DNA of 64,000 nucleotides from positions 186,001-250,000 of the forward strand of contig JAFLTO010000002.1 in the NCBI GenBank assembly GCA_022510425.1, given 5' to 3'. Source of the stretch: Muribaculaceae bacterium (GTDB lineage: Bacteria; Bacteroidota; Bacteroidia; Bacteroidales; Muribaculaceae). Position 1 is the first letter of the stretch. Each line of letters opens with the position of its first letter. The notes below the pieces were generated by a model that was not told where the DNA came from, made no database searches, and saw only the letters and a program-made list of their open reading frames with translations. Shown piece by piece: positions 51,955-63,667 of this stretch. Position numbers and translations under genes: made by a program.

Positions 51955-53601
51955 ATGGGAAACATCATGAGCGATATAAAAAATAAAATACTTGAGATAT
52001 ATCCTGATGCCCAATTTTCCGAGGGCGAAACACTTCTCGTCACTGTTGCCCAAGAGAAGGATTGGTATCCGTTTGCCAAAGCTTTAAAAGAAACGCCGGG
52101 TCTCGAATTCGATGTACTCACCGCTGTGGTGGGTATGGATTGGGTAGAAAGCCTCGGTGTAGTTTATTATCTCACATCTACTTCAAGAAATTGGGAGGTT
52201 ATTTCGGTTAAGGTTTCTGTTTCCGACCGTAAAGACCCGATGATTCATAGTGTAACTGACCTTTGGAAAGTGGCCAACTTCCAAGAAAGGGAAGTATACG
52301 ATTTTTATGGAATAAAATTCATCAACCATCCCGACATGCGTCGGTTCTTCCTGCGTAATGATTGGAAAGGTCATCCCCTTCGTAAGGATTATGATGCGAA
52401 TCCGGAATTGAATCCAATCCCAAAGGATGACGAAAAAAACGAAGACGATACTGTAAGTTACGTAGAAGATAAAGACGGCAAGGTCAAAAAAGTGCCGGGA
52501 AAGGTGTTCGAAGAAGATGAATATGTAGTTAATATCGGCCCACAACACCCGTCGACACACGGAGTTATGCGTTTCCGTGCCTCTGTTGATGGTGAGACCG
52601 TAAAGAAGGTCGATGTAGTTTCCGGATATATTCACCGCGGAATCGAAAAACTCAGCGAGAATCTCACTTATCCGCAGATTCTTCATTTCACAGACAGAAT
52701 GGACTATATGTCGGCTCATCAGAACCGCCATTGTCTCTGTATGTGCATTGAAAAGGCTATGGGGGTGGAAGTACCGAGAAGAGCACAAGTAATCCGTACT
52801 ATGATGGATGAGCTCATGCGTATCTCCAGCCACCTTCTTTCTTTCGGATGTACCGCTATGGACCTTGGTGCTACGACAGCATTCTTCTACGGTTTCCGTG
52901 AACGTGAAATGGTGCTCGACATCTTCGAGAAAACATGCGGGGCACGTATGTCAATGAACTATAATGTAATCGGAGGTGTGATTGCAGACCTTCATCCCGA
53001 TTTTCAAAAAGATGTAAAGGAATTGATCCGCATAATGCCCGATAGGTTGAAAGAATATCATAAAGTATTCAGTAACAATCTTATAGCAAAGAACCGTCTA
53101 AAGAATGTGGGACATCTCTCAAAAGAAGATGCCATCAACTACGCTATCACAGGCCCCAGCGGCAGAGGGTCAAACTGGAGTTGTGACTGTCGTAAGAAAC
53201 ATCCATACGCTGTTTATGCCGAACTGGATTTCGAAGAAGTGCTCGAAACCGGTTGCGACTCTTACGCCAGATATATGGTCAGAATGAAAGAAATCGAACA
53301 AAGTTGTAAGATTCTGGCTCAATTGGTCGACAATATACCTGAAGGAGAGATTCGTGCTCAGATACCGAAGATTATCAAACTGCCTGCCGGCAACTGGTAT
53401 CAACAGGTGGAAGCAAGCCGAGGTACATTCGGTGTATATATCGAGTCCACAGGCGACAAGACTCCTTTCCGTGTACACTTCCAGAGCCCTTGCTTCAACC
53501 TTGTAGGTGTCATGAACCTGACTTGTACCGGTTATATGATTGCCGACCTTATTACTATCGGAGCAGCTCTCGATTTTGTAATACCCGATATCGACAGATA
53601 A
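51955..53601 (+). CDS. nuoCD: Fused NADH-quinone oxidoreductase subunits C and D
   Basis: The 548-residue protein joins the NuoC (30 kDa) domain, about residues 5-150 with NFQEREVYDFYGI and HPLRKDY, to the NuoD (49 kDa) domain from about residue 185 with IGPQHPSTHGVMRF, GYIHRGIEK and the closing VIPDIDR. Between them is an acidic linker (DDEKNEDD). NuoD forms part of the quinone chamber. The start could also be Met5 (51967). The nuoE, nuoF and nuoG genes that usually follow in proteobacteria are absent; nuoH comes next after a repeat-rich 120-base gap. Confidence 0.93.
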   Translation: MGNIMSDIKNKILEIYPDAQFSEGETLLVTVAQEKDWYPFAKALKETPGLEFDVLTAVVGMDWVESLGVVYYLTSTSRNWEVISVKVSVSDRKDPMIHSVTDLWKVANFQEREVYDFYGIKFINHPDMRRFFLRNDWKGHPLRKDYDANPELNPIPKDDEKNEDDTVSYVEDKDGKVKKVPGKVFEEDEYVVNIGPQHPSTHGVMRFRASVDGETVKKVDVVSGYIHRGIEKLSENLTYPQILHFTDRMDYMSAHQNRHCLCMCIEKAMGVEVPRRAQVIRTMMDELMRISSHLLSFGCTAMDLGATTAFFYGFREREMVLDIFEKTCGARMSMNYNVIGGVIADLHPDFQKDVKELIRIMPDRLKEYHKVFSNNLIAKNRLKNVGHLSKEDAINYAITGPSGRGSNWSCDCRKKHPYAVYAELDFEEVLETGCDSYARYMVRMKEIEQSCKILAQLVDNIPEGEIRAQIPKIIKLPAGNWYQQVEASRGTFGVYIESTGDKTPFRVHFQSPCFNLVGVMNLTCTGYMIADLITIGAALDFVIPDIDR

Positions 53602-53686
53602 ATAAAAGTGAAAAAGTTATTGTTCAGAAAGTATTTTATGAGAGAAAAGTGATGAGAGTGACATTCTATTTTATTGATACTTTCCA

Positions 53687-53714
53687 CTTTAAACTTTAAA
53701 CTTTAAACTTTAAA
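53687..53714 (+). repeat. Four tandem CTTTAAA repeats
   Basis: Four exact copies of CTTTAAA lie in the 120-base gap between nuoCD and nuoH, preceded by TACTTTCCA. The reverse complement of this block resembles the repeat near 15006-15050, and a degenerate relative is at 61029-61062 between atpA and atpG. Confidence 0.75.
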
Positions 53715-53721
53715 AACAGAT

Positions 53722-56362
<2,641 letters not shown>

Positions 56363-56438
56363 ATTGTCTGTTTTAAAGTTTTTATCGATGTTATTGTTTA
56401 TCAAAACGTTAATATCATCCACAACTGAGAACTAACTA

Positions 56439-56672
56439 ATGAAACTTGAAATAATATCACCGAGCGAGATTGCTTATAGTGGAGAGGTGGATTCCGTCAC
56501 TCTTCCCGGTGTGTCCGGTAAATTCACGGTGCTCAAAAATCACGCATCTTTGATTTCTGTGCTAAAACCCGGTGAGGTAAAATTCTCAAACGGGGGCCTC
56601 GAAACCAAAGTGGATATCAAGGGTGGACTCGCTGATATAGATATGAACAAGATTTCTGTATGCGTTTATTGA
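56439..56672 (+). CDS. atpC: F1 ATP synthase subunit epsilon, short form
   Basis: The 77-residue protein has only the N-terminal beta-sandwich (MKLEIISPSEIAYSGEVDSV, LPGVSGKFTVLKNHA). The C-terminal two-helix regulatory domain of E. coli-type epsilon is absent. Bacteroidetes epsilon subunits are generally short. It is 76 bases after atpD and overlaps atpB by 13 bases. Confidence 0.9.
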   Translation: MKLEIISPSEIAYSGEVDSVTLPGVSGKFTVLKNHASLISVLKPGEVKFSNGGLETKVDIKGGLADIDMNKISVCVY

Positions 56673-57991
56673 GGTATAAAATATTTGTTTTGATAGCATT
56701 GGTGGCTTCTTTGATGCCAATGCATTCCTATGCTTCTTCCGACAGTGAAGACGGACAGGTCAATGTGAAAGAAATTATTTTCCATCACCTGGGCGACGGT
56801 TATGGATGGGAAGTACCTTTCAGTCATGTCTATCGTATTCCTCTCCCGGTTATAGTCAGAGCTGAAGACGGCACATGGATAAGCTTCTCTTCACATAAAC
56901 TACAGGAATATGTTAGAATCACCAATGAGAAAACCGGTGAGGAGGAATTGGTTGCCGAACCAAGAATAGTAACTATTGAAAAAAATGGCAAAACCTATCA
57001 ATTTATCCTTGCTCATGTAAGTAAACACAAGAATAAAGTAGTTCAAATTTTCCCTCTTTCTCCTGAAGAGGAAGCTCGAGTAAAAGCAGAAGCTAAGAAT
57101 AATCCGCAAATACAGGGAGACGTTGACAAAGCTGAAGCTATTATCGGTGGATACGCAGGATTTAATGAAGTTTACTACCGTGAATACAAACCTCACGATA
57201 TTTCTATAACAAAAAACGTGCTCGCGCTTCTTATAGCTGCCGTAATCGTAACTGCTATGGTGATGTCGGTCGTTTGGTTCTATGCACGAAAAGGTATGAA
57301 AGCACCTCGAAAAGGTGTAGGATTCATGGAGATGCTTATTGATTTTATTTACACAGGGGTAATAAAATCTACTTTGCACGACCGAGCACGTAAATATGCC
57401 CCTTTCCTACTCACTTGCTTCTTCTTTATACTTGTGATGAATTTAGTAGGGTTGATCGTGATTTTCCCCGGTGGTGCAAACCTAACAGGTAATATTGCAA
57501 TTACATTGGTGTTGGCAGTGCTTGTGTTCATCATTACTAACGTGATGGGTTCCAAACATTATTGGAAGGAAATTTTCTGGCCTGATGTACCTCTTTTCCT
57601 CAAGTTCCCGATTCCAATCATGCAATTCATTGAAATCTTCGGCATCTTTACAAAACCGGCTGCATTATGTGTTCGTCTATTCGCCAATATGATGGGTGGC
57701 CATATGATTGTCATTACTTTGACTTTACTGATTTTCATTTTCGCAGCGTTTGGTGCAATTGCCGCAGGAGGCTCAGTATTTATTTCTGTTCTCTTCTCTA
57801 TATTTATGCTTTGCCTCGATGTATTGGTGAGTTTCATCCAGGCATATGTGTTCACTCTCCTTGCCACAATCTTTATCTCTATGAGTACAGACAAAGGTCA
57901 TGGACACGAAGCTCACAAGGCGGAAAATGAAAACCATGAACTGGAATCTCAAATATCAGAAACCTCTGACGTAAAAGTAGAAACAACTTAA
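56660..57991 (+). CDS. atpB: Fo ATP synthase subunit a with long N-terminal extension
   Basis: Subunit a forms the proton half-channels. The 443-residue protein has a signal peptide (ending SYAS, about residue 25), a hydrophilic extension to about residue 180, then five or six membrane helices with the essential Arg in LCVRLFANMMGGH. The C-terminus is His-rich (DKGHGHEAHKAEN). Bacteroidetes subunit a usually has an N-terminal extension; this one seems longer than most (inference from memory). The start at 56660 lies inside atpC. There is no separate atpI-like gene. Confidence 0.9.
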   Translation: MRLLRYKIFVLIALVASLMPMHSYASSDSEDGQVNVKEIIFHHLGDGYGWEVPFSHVYRIPLPVIVRAEDGTWISFSSHKLQEYVRITNEKTGEEELVAEPRIVTIEKNGKTYQFILAHVSKHKNKVVQIFPLSPEEEARVKAEAKNNPQIQGDVDKAEAIIGGYAGFNEVYYREYKPHDISITKNVLALLIAAVIVTAMVMSVVWFYARKGMKAPRKGVGFMEMLIDFIYTGVIKSTLHDRARKYAPFLLTCFFFILVMNLVGLIVIFPGGANLTGNIAITLVLAVLVFIITNVMGSKHYWKEIFWPDVPLFLKFPIPIMQFIEIFGIFTKPAALCVRLFANMMGGHMIVITLTLLIFIFAAFGAIAAGGSVFISVLFSIFMLCLDVLVSFIQAYVFTLLATIFISMSTDKGHGHEAHKAENENHELESQISETSDVKVETT

Positions 57992-58055
57992 ACATCACAT
58001 AAAATAGCTAATACAGCTAAAAACAACAATAAGGATAAAAACAATAACAACTTAA

Positions 58056-58313
<258 letters not shown>

Positions 58314-58417
58314 TCTTACGTTTTTCATATTAGAGACTTTAATCTATAAACTAATAGACTTATAAGTTTCTGTATTACTAAACTACAAAGCCTAATTCAA
58401 CATTTAAACCAAACAAC

Positions 58418-58912
58418 ATGGAACTATTCACTCCTGATTTCGGGTTAATTTTCTGGATGTTCATATCCTTCATCATTCTCTTTGTGGTGCTTGCCATATG
58501 GGGATGGCCCGTGATTCTTAAAAATATGGACCAAAGGGCCGACACAATCGATAAGGGAGTGGAATATGCCCGTGAAGCAAAGGAACAGCTCGACAATGCG
58601 AAAGCCGCCGCTCAAAAATATATGGACGAGGCCCAGCAGCAACAGGCTGAAATGTTGAGAGAAGCTGCAAGAATGAAAACACAGCTTATTGAAGAAGCAA
58701 GAAAAGAAGCTTCCGATGAAGCCAAGAAGGTGATGGATGCTGCACGTGTATCTATCGAACAACAACGTAAAGAGGCTGAACTCCAATTTCGTAATGAGGT
58801 GAGTAAGTTCTCTCTCGACATTGCCGAAAAAATGGTGAGAGGTAATCTTTCCGATGATAAGAGTCACCACGCTTTGGTGGATAAAATGCTTGACGAAATA
58901 CAGAGCAACTGA
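58418..58912 (+). CDS. atpF: Fo ATP synthase subunit b
   Basis: The 164-residue peripheral stalk protein has one N-terminal helix (GLIFWMFISFIILFVVLAIW) and a long Ala/Lys/Glu/Gln coiled coil (about 35-145). It lies 104 bases after atpE and shares one base with atpH (TGATG). Confidence 0.94.
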   Translation: MELFTPDFGLIFWMFISFIILFVVLAIWGWPVILKNMDQRADTIDKGVEYAREAKEQLDNAKAAAQKYMDEAQQQQAEMLREAARMKTQLIEEARKEASDEAKKVMDAARVSIEQQRKEAELQFRNEVSKFSLDIAEKMVRGNLSDDKSHHALVDKMLDEIQSN

Positions 58913-59448
58913 TGGACAACGGGCTTATACCACGCAGATACGCTAAGGCGCTTTATAAATTTGCCTTGGAAAAAGGTGAGACTAAAAGAATTTATGACCT
59001 CTCAAAACAGGTGATTGAATCTTTTAGGGAAAATCCTGATTTGCAAAAGGTGCTTTCTAATCCTTTTATCAGCGACGCCGATAAAGAAAATTTACTCCTC
59101 TCGGCCGCCGGTGAGAAAGACGAGATTTTTGATCAGTTTGTTAAACTTATAATCTCCCAGAAAAGGGTGGAGTTTGCACAAGCCATGATGTTGGCCTATC
59201 GTGATATTTATCGTAAGGAAAATCATATTTCCCAGGCTAAGATCACCACAGCTTCAAAACTTGACGAATCAAGGATGAAAAAGCTCAGACAACTCGTCAC
59301 TGATGCTTTTAAAGATTCTCAGCTCGAATTTTCGGAAGCAGTGGATCCCTCGTTGATCGGAGGGTTTGTCATAGATGTGGATTCTGTCAGAATGGACGCA
59401 TCTTTGAGCCATGAACTTGAACAACTACGTCAAACACTTTTAAGTTAA
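58912..59448 (+). CDS. atpH: F1 ATP synthase subunit delta
   Basis: The 178-residue protein caps the stator. It has the N-terminal RRYAKALYKFALE motif, the six-helix bundle and the C-terminal signature DPSLIGGFVIDVDSVRMDASL. Start and atpF stop overlap by one base. atpA starts eight bases after its stop. Confidence 0.93.
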   Translation: MDNGLIPRRYAKALYKFALEKGETKRIYDLSKQVIESFRENPDLQKVLSNPFISDADKENLLLSAAGEKDEIFDQFVKLIISQKRVEFAQAMMLAYRDIYRKENHISQAKITTASKLDESRMKKLRQLVTDAFKDSQLEFSEAVDPSLIGGFVIDVDSVRMDASLSHELEQLRQTLLS

Positions 59449-59456
59449 GATAAGTG

Positions 59457-61028
59457 ATGCTAAATCCCAGTGAAATATCTGATATATTAAAGAAACAACT
59501 TGAGAACGTTTCCTCGAAAGCTAAATTCGAGGAAAAAGGCACCGTGCTTGAAGTGGGTGACGGTGTTGCCCATGTATATGGGCTCGAAAACGTTCGTTCC
59601 AATGAACTCGTGGAGTTTGAAAACGGCGTGAAAGGGGTGGCTCTCAACCTTGAGGAAAGCAACGTGGGCGTTGTGTTGCTCAATAATGTTAACGATGTCA
59701 CTGAAAACATGTCGGTGAAACGAACCGGGGAAATCGCCTCAATCCCTGTTGGTGAAGGGCTACTTGGGCGTGTTATTAATATCCTTGGCGAACCTATCGA
59801 CGGTAAAGGACCCATCGAAGGTAAACTTATAAATATGCCTCTCGAAAGAAAGGCGCCGGGAGTTATTTTCCGTCAACCCGTTAACCAACCTCTGCAAACA
59901 GGTATAAAAGCTGTCGACGCTATGATCCCAATCGGCCGCGGACAACGTGAGCTTATCATCGGCGACCGCCAGATCGGTAAAACTGCGATAGCAATTGATA
60001 CTATAATCAACCAACGTCAAAATTATCTTGACGGTAAACCTGTGTATTGTATCTATGTGGCTATCGGACAGAAAGGTTCCACCATCGCATCTTTGGTTCA
60101 TACACTTGAGAAATATGGGGCTATGGAATACACTGTAGTAGTGGCAGCAAGTGCTTCAGATTCCGCTTCTATGAGATATTACAGCCCGTTTGCCGGCGTT
60201 GCTATCGGTGAATATTTCCGTGACACGGGCAGGGATGCCCTGATTGTTTACGACGACCTATCTAAGCAGGCGGTTGCTTATCGTGAAATTTCTCTTATCC
60301 TTAAACGTCCTTCAGGTCGTGAAGCATATCCCGGTGATATTTTCTATCTCCATTCACGTCTTCTTGAACGTGCGGCTAAAATAATCGACAATCAAGAAGT
60401 GGCTTCAAATATGAACGACCTCCCGGAGGTGCTTAAGCCTATAGTGAAAGGTGGCGGTTCGCTAACTGCTCTTCCAATCATCGAAACACAAGCGGGCGAC
60501 GTGTCAGCTTATATTCCAACTAACGTTATCTCAATCACCGACGGCCAGATCTTCCTTGAGACAAGTCTGTTTAACCAAGGTATCCGTCCCGCGATCAACG
60601 TTGGTATATCAGTTTCCCGTGTGGGTGGTAACGCACAGATCAAGGCGATGAAAAAAGTGGCCGGTACTCTTAAAATTGCACAGGCTCAGTTCCGCGAACT
60701 TGAGGCATTCACCAAATTCGGTGGAGATATCGACCCTGTTACTGCTAAGGTAATTGACCGTGGTCGTAAGAACCAACAGCTTCTTATCCAACCTCAATAT
60801 CAGCCATGGCCCGTAGAAAACGAAATCGCTGTAATATATTGTGGGGTTAACGGCCTTCTCGAAAATGTGCCTCTTGATAAAGTGAAGGAATTCGAAGGCT
60901 TGTTTATACAATTGCTTAAGGCTAAACATCCCGAGGTGCTCGAAACTTTGAAAAAAGGCATCCTTAATGATGAAGTAGAGCAGAAACTTAAAGAGAGTGC
61001 TGCTGAAATCTCTGCAAGATATAAGTAA
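59457..61028 (+). CDS. atpA: F1 ATP synthase subunit alpha
   Basis: Subunit alpha has 523 residues from the ATG at 59457 (a GTG at 59454 just before would add one Met). It has [14 protein letters not shown] near the N-terminus, the P-loop GDRQIGKTA (about 167-175), the DDLSKQA and [21 protein letters not shown] regions, and [13 protein letters not shown]. It is the non-catalytic nucleotide-binding partner of beta. Confidence 0.96.
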   Translation: MLNPSEISDILKKQLENVSSKAKFEEKGTVLEVGDGVAHVYGLENVRSNELVEFENGVKGVALNLEESNVGVVLLNNVNDVTENMSVKRTGEIASIPVGEGLLGRVINILGEPIDGKGPIEGKLINMPLERKAPGVIFRQPVNQPLQTGIKAVDAMIPIGRGQRELIIGDRQIGKTAIAIDTIINQRQNYLDGKPVYCIYVAIGQKGSTIASLVHTLEKYGAMEYTVVVAASASDSASMRYYSPFAGVAIGEYFRDTGRDALIVYDDLSKQAVAYREISLILKRPSGREAYPGDIFYLHSRLLERAAKIIDNQEVASNMNDLPEVLKPIVKGGGSLTALPIIETQAGDVSAYIPTNVISITDGQIFLETSLFNQGIRPAINVGISVSRVGGNAQIKAMKKVAGTLKIAQAQFRELEAFTKFGGDIDPVTAKVIDRGRKNQQLLIQPQYQPWPVENEIAVIYCGVNGLLENVPLDKVKEFEGLFIQLLKAKHPEVLETLKKGILNDEVEQKLKESAAEISARYK

Positions 61029-61062
61029 GTTTAAACTATAATCTTTGAACTTCAAACTTTAT
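61029..61062 (+). repeat. Degenerate CTTTAAA-like block
   Basis: The atpA-atpG gap holds TTTAAACT, ATCTTTGAACTTC and AAACTTTATT, a decayed relative of the repeat at 53687-53714. Confidence 0.4.
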
Positions 61063-61065
61063 TAA

Positions 61066-61956
61066 ATGGCTACGCTCAAAGCGTTAAGATTAAGAATTGG
61101 TTCAGTTTCCTCCAGTGAGAAGATCACCGGGGCTATGAAGATGATATCTTCCGCTAAGGTCCATAAAAATGAAATGGAGCTCAAGCGCCTACTGCCTTTC
61201 CGGCAACAGGTAGACTCCATTATGGCTCACCTGCTTGCCACAGGCCTGGAGTTTGATTCCCCTCTTATAACAAAGAGAGATGTTAAAAAAGCCTCCATCG
61301 TGGTGTTTGGTAGCGACGACGGTCTTTGCGGTGCCTATAATATTAATATTTTCAAATATCTGCTTACTCAGTTGAGAATGATACGTGAACAACATGCTAA
61401 TGTTGAAATCACTGTTATTCCTGTGGGTAAAAAAATTGCCAATGCTGCCAAGAAATTGGATCTGCCTTGGGTAAAAATTGAACACCCCGGAGAAGGTGTG
61501 GATTCTAAAATGCCGGCCGAAACGGTCAACGATTTCACAAACGGACTAAAAGAAAAATTCCAAGATGGAACTTATGATTTAGTCCAGACTGTGTATATGC
61601 GTTTCATTTCTATGAGCAAACAGAGACCACAAACCGAAACTCTTTTCCCGGTAAGTCCTGTTGTAAAATCTGAAGGATTGCAAGATAAGAAAGATGATAA
61701 TAAGTTCTATCTTTTTGAACCAGATCCCGACAGTATCTTCAATGAGGTGCTTCCTATGTTTGTGCTTTCCACCATGCAGGAAATCACCATAGAAAATCGT
61801 GCTTCTGAACAGGCCGCCAGAGTGATGGCCATGCAAAGTGCTAACGATAACGCAAAGAAACTTCTTGAAGAATTGCAACTTGAATATAACAAACTCCGTC
61901 AGCAGGCAATCACCACTGAATTGCTTGATATTCTCGGCGGCCAAACTGAAAGATAA
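61066..61956 (+). CDS. atpG: F1 ATP synthase subunit gamma
   Basis: The 296-residue central rotor has the long N-terminal helix (MATLKALRLRIGSV...ITGAMKMISSAK), the GSDDGLCGAYN motif (in place of SDRGLCGGLN) and the C-terminal helix (EITIENRASEQAARVMAM, NKLRQQAITTELLDI). It is last of the atp genes and is followed, after a 59-base gap with palindrome ATAGCTTT-T-AAAGCTAT at 61964-61980, by nuoI. Confidence 0.95.
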   Translation: MATLKALRLRIGSVSSSEKITGAMKMISSAKVHKNEMELKRLLPFRQQVDSIMAHLLATGLEFDSPLITKRDVKKASIVVFGSDDGLCGAYNINIFKYLLTQLRMIREQHANVEITVIPVGKKIANAAKKLDLPWVKIEHPGEGVDSKMPAETVNDFTNGLKEKFQDGTYDLVQTVYMRFISMSKQRPQTETLFPVSPVVKSEGLQDKKDDNKFYLFEPDPDSIFNEVLPMFVLSTMQEITIENRASEQAARVMAMQSANDNAKKLLEELQLEYNKLRQQAITTELLDILGGQTER

Positions 61957-62015
61957 AATAATAATAGCTTTTAAAGCTATAAAAACAATAACAACAATAA
62001 CAACCAAACCAATTA

Positions 62016-62756
62016 ATGGGTAGCATAAAGGAATATTTCACGGAAGCCGCCAAAGGTCTTAAAAGCCTTGTAGACGGAATGGTGGTGACCGGAAAAGAAC
62101 TCGTGACTCCAAAAATCACTGAGCAGTACCCCGAAAATCGTGCCACATTGCAGATTGCTGACAGGTTTAGGGCTGAGCTGACACTGATTTATGACAAGGA
62201 AGGTAGACACAAATGTATCGGTTGTGGTATTTGCCAGATGAACTGTCCTAACGGCACCATACAGCTTACCACTAAAATGGTTGACCTTCCGGATGGCAAA
62301 AAGAAAAGAAAACTTGATAAATATATGTACGACCTGGGTAGCTGCACTTTCTGTATGCTTTGTGTCACGACATGCCCCCAGGATGCTCTGGAGTTTTCTA
62401 ACGATTTCGAACAAGCCACTTTCACGAGAAACTCTTTGGTGAAACAGTTGAATTATCGTCCTGAACCTAAAGACGAGCCGGCAACTCCTCCAAAACCGGC
62501 TATTGATCCGGAAAAATTGGCTAAGATTAAAGCTGAGGCTCTTGCCAAGGCAGCTAAGATAAAAGCCGAAAGAGAAGCCGCAGCTGCTGCAGGAGCTTCT
62601 GCTGATACTTCTAATTCCGTTGAAAAACAAAAACCTGATTCTTCATCAACTCCAACTCCTTCTGCTGAAGACAAAAAGAGTCTCGGAGACAATCAGGATA
62701 AACAACCTCCTACAAATAATCTCGGAGAGACCCCTCAGTCGGAGGACAAAAACTAA
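62016..62756 (+). CDS. nuoI: NADH-quinone oxidoreductase subunit I with C-terminal extension
   Basis: NuoI carries two 4Fe-4S clusters (N6a, N6b). The ligands are CIGCGICQMNC (Cys67, 70, 73, 77) and CTFCMLCVTTC (Cys110, 113, 116, 120). The usual domain ends at about residue 148. A further 99 residues are Ala, Lys, Pro, Ser and Glu rich (KAEALAKAAKIKAEREAAAA, then Pro/Ser/Gln) and likely form a helix plus disordered tail. Total 246 residues, compared with about 160-180 in most bacteria. It follows atpG in the same direction. Confidence 0.92.
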   Translation: MGSIKEYFTEAAKGLKSLVDGMVVTGKELVTPKITEQYPENRATLQIADRFRAELTLIYDKEGRHKCIGCGICQMNCPNGTIQLTTKMVDLPDGKKKRKLDKYMYDLGSCTFCMLCVTTCPQDALEFSNDFEQATFTRNSLVKQLNYRPEPKDEPATPPKPAIDPEKLAKIKAEALAKAAKIKAEREAAAAAGASADTSNSVEKQKPDSSSTPTPSAEDKKSLGDNQDKQPPTNNLGETPQSEDKN

Positions 62757-62816
62757 CCCATTCCATCAACCACTGACAGGTTGAACTAACCAGAGAAAAA
62801 CAACTAACTTAACATA

Positions 62817-63347
62817 ATGGATTCTGTAGGTAATATAGTTCTATATTTTTGCGTCGCAATTTGCCTTTTAATTTTTTCTATTAAGGCTGTCACCGCAAAA
62901 AAGATACTTAGAGCAGCCACTTATCTCTTGTTTGTGCTTCTGGGCACTGCTATTTTCTATTTTCAGATGGGATATCAGTTCCTCGGTGCAGTGCAAATCG
63001 CCGTTTATGCCGGAGGTATTATGGTGCTGTTTGTTTTCGCAATTTTGCTTACAAATAAGCCCAACGAGCAAGACGCAGCTGGTAAGAGACATCGTAAACT
63101 ATGGGGATTCCTCGTCGCGGCTGCATCTCTTATTCTATTAATTTTCGCAATTTTCTACATGCCGTTGATCCACGGTCTTTCTTTGGAACAATGTCTGGCT
63201 GCAAGCAACACTATTACGATGCATGATATTGGTGTGGCTTTCACCGGTGGCGAAAGATTCCAATATCTCCTTCCTTTTGAAGCTATAAGTGTGCTTCTCT
63301 TGGCATGTATAATAGGCGGTGTCACTATCGCTCGTAAAGAAGTTTAA
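62817..63347 (+). CDS. nuoJ: NADH-quinone oxidoreductase subunit J
   Basis: The 176-residue membrane subunit has five helices, with the AVQIAVYAGGIMVLFVFAI signature (about 58-77) that holds the pi-bulge helix next to the proton channel. It lies 60 bases after nuoI and 5 bases before nuoK. Confidence 0.92.
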   Translation: MDSVGNIVLYFCVAICLLIFSIKAVTAKKILRAATYLLFVLLGTAIFYFQMGYQFLGAVQIAVYAGGIMVLFVFAILLTNKPNEQDAAGKRHRKLWGFLVAAASLILLIFAIFYMPLIHGLSLEQCLAASNTITMHDIGVAFTGGERFQYLLPFEAISVLLLACIIGGVTIARKEV

Positions 63348-63352
63348 GCATT

Positions 63353-63664
63353 ATGGATTTAAGTATGTTATGGTATCTGGTGCCCAGCGTTATTATGTTC
63401 GTATGCGGCATCTATGGTTTTATGACGAGAAAAAACCTTATAGCAATATTGATATCTCTTGAGCTGATGCTCAACAGCGCTGACTTGAATTTCGTGATCT
63501 TCAATCGTTACCTTTTCCCGGGCAGCATGGAAGGTATGATCTTCACTCTTTTCGCTGTGGCACTTGCAGCTGCTGAAACAGCTATTGCTATCGCAATTAT
63601 TATAAATATCTATCGTGCGGTGGGCAACACCGACATCAATGAAGTTAAACAAATGAGATTTTAA
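63353..63664 (+). CDS. nuoK: NADH-quinone oxidoreductase subunit K
   Basis: The 103-residue membrane subunit has three helices. The conserved Glu in ISLELMLNSADLNFV (about residue 38) and the Glu in AAAETAIAIAI (about 72) are the proton-channel acids. It ends 3 bases before nuoL. Confidence 0.94.
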   Translation: MDLSMLWYLVPSVIMFVCGIYGFMTRKNLIAILISLELMLNSADLNFVIFNRYLFPGSMEGMIFTLFAVALAAAETAIAIAIIINIYRAVGNTDINEVKQMRF

Positions 63665-63667
63665 GAT

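Noticed and set aside
52183-52833. Open frame of 216 codons antisense to nuoCD
   Set aside because: No promoter or domain; nuoCD on the other strand is fully supported.
53687-53714. CTTTAAA repeats as a CRISPR array
   Set aside because: The units are 7 bases in tandem without spacers and no cas gene is near.
61964-61980. ATAGCTTT-T-AAAGCTAT between atpG and nuoI as a terminator
   Set aside because: The stem is A/T-rich with a single-base centre and is followed by an A/C-rich stretch, not a T-run; at most weak attenuation.
62013-62630. Open frame of 205 codons antisense to nuoI
   Set aside because: It mirrors the low-complexity Ala/Lys tail of NuoI as Ser/Phe/Arg-rich sequence; a typical shadow.
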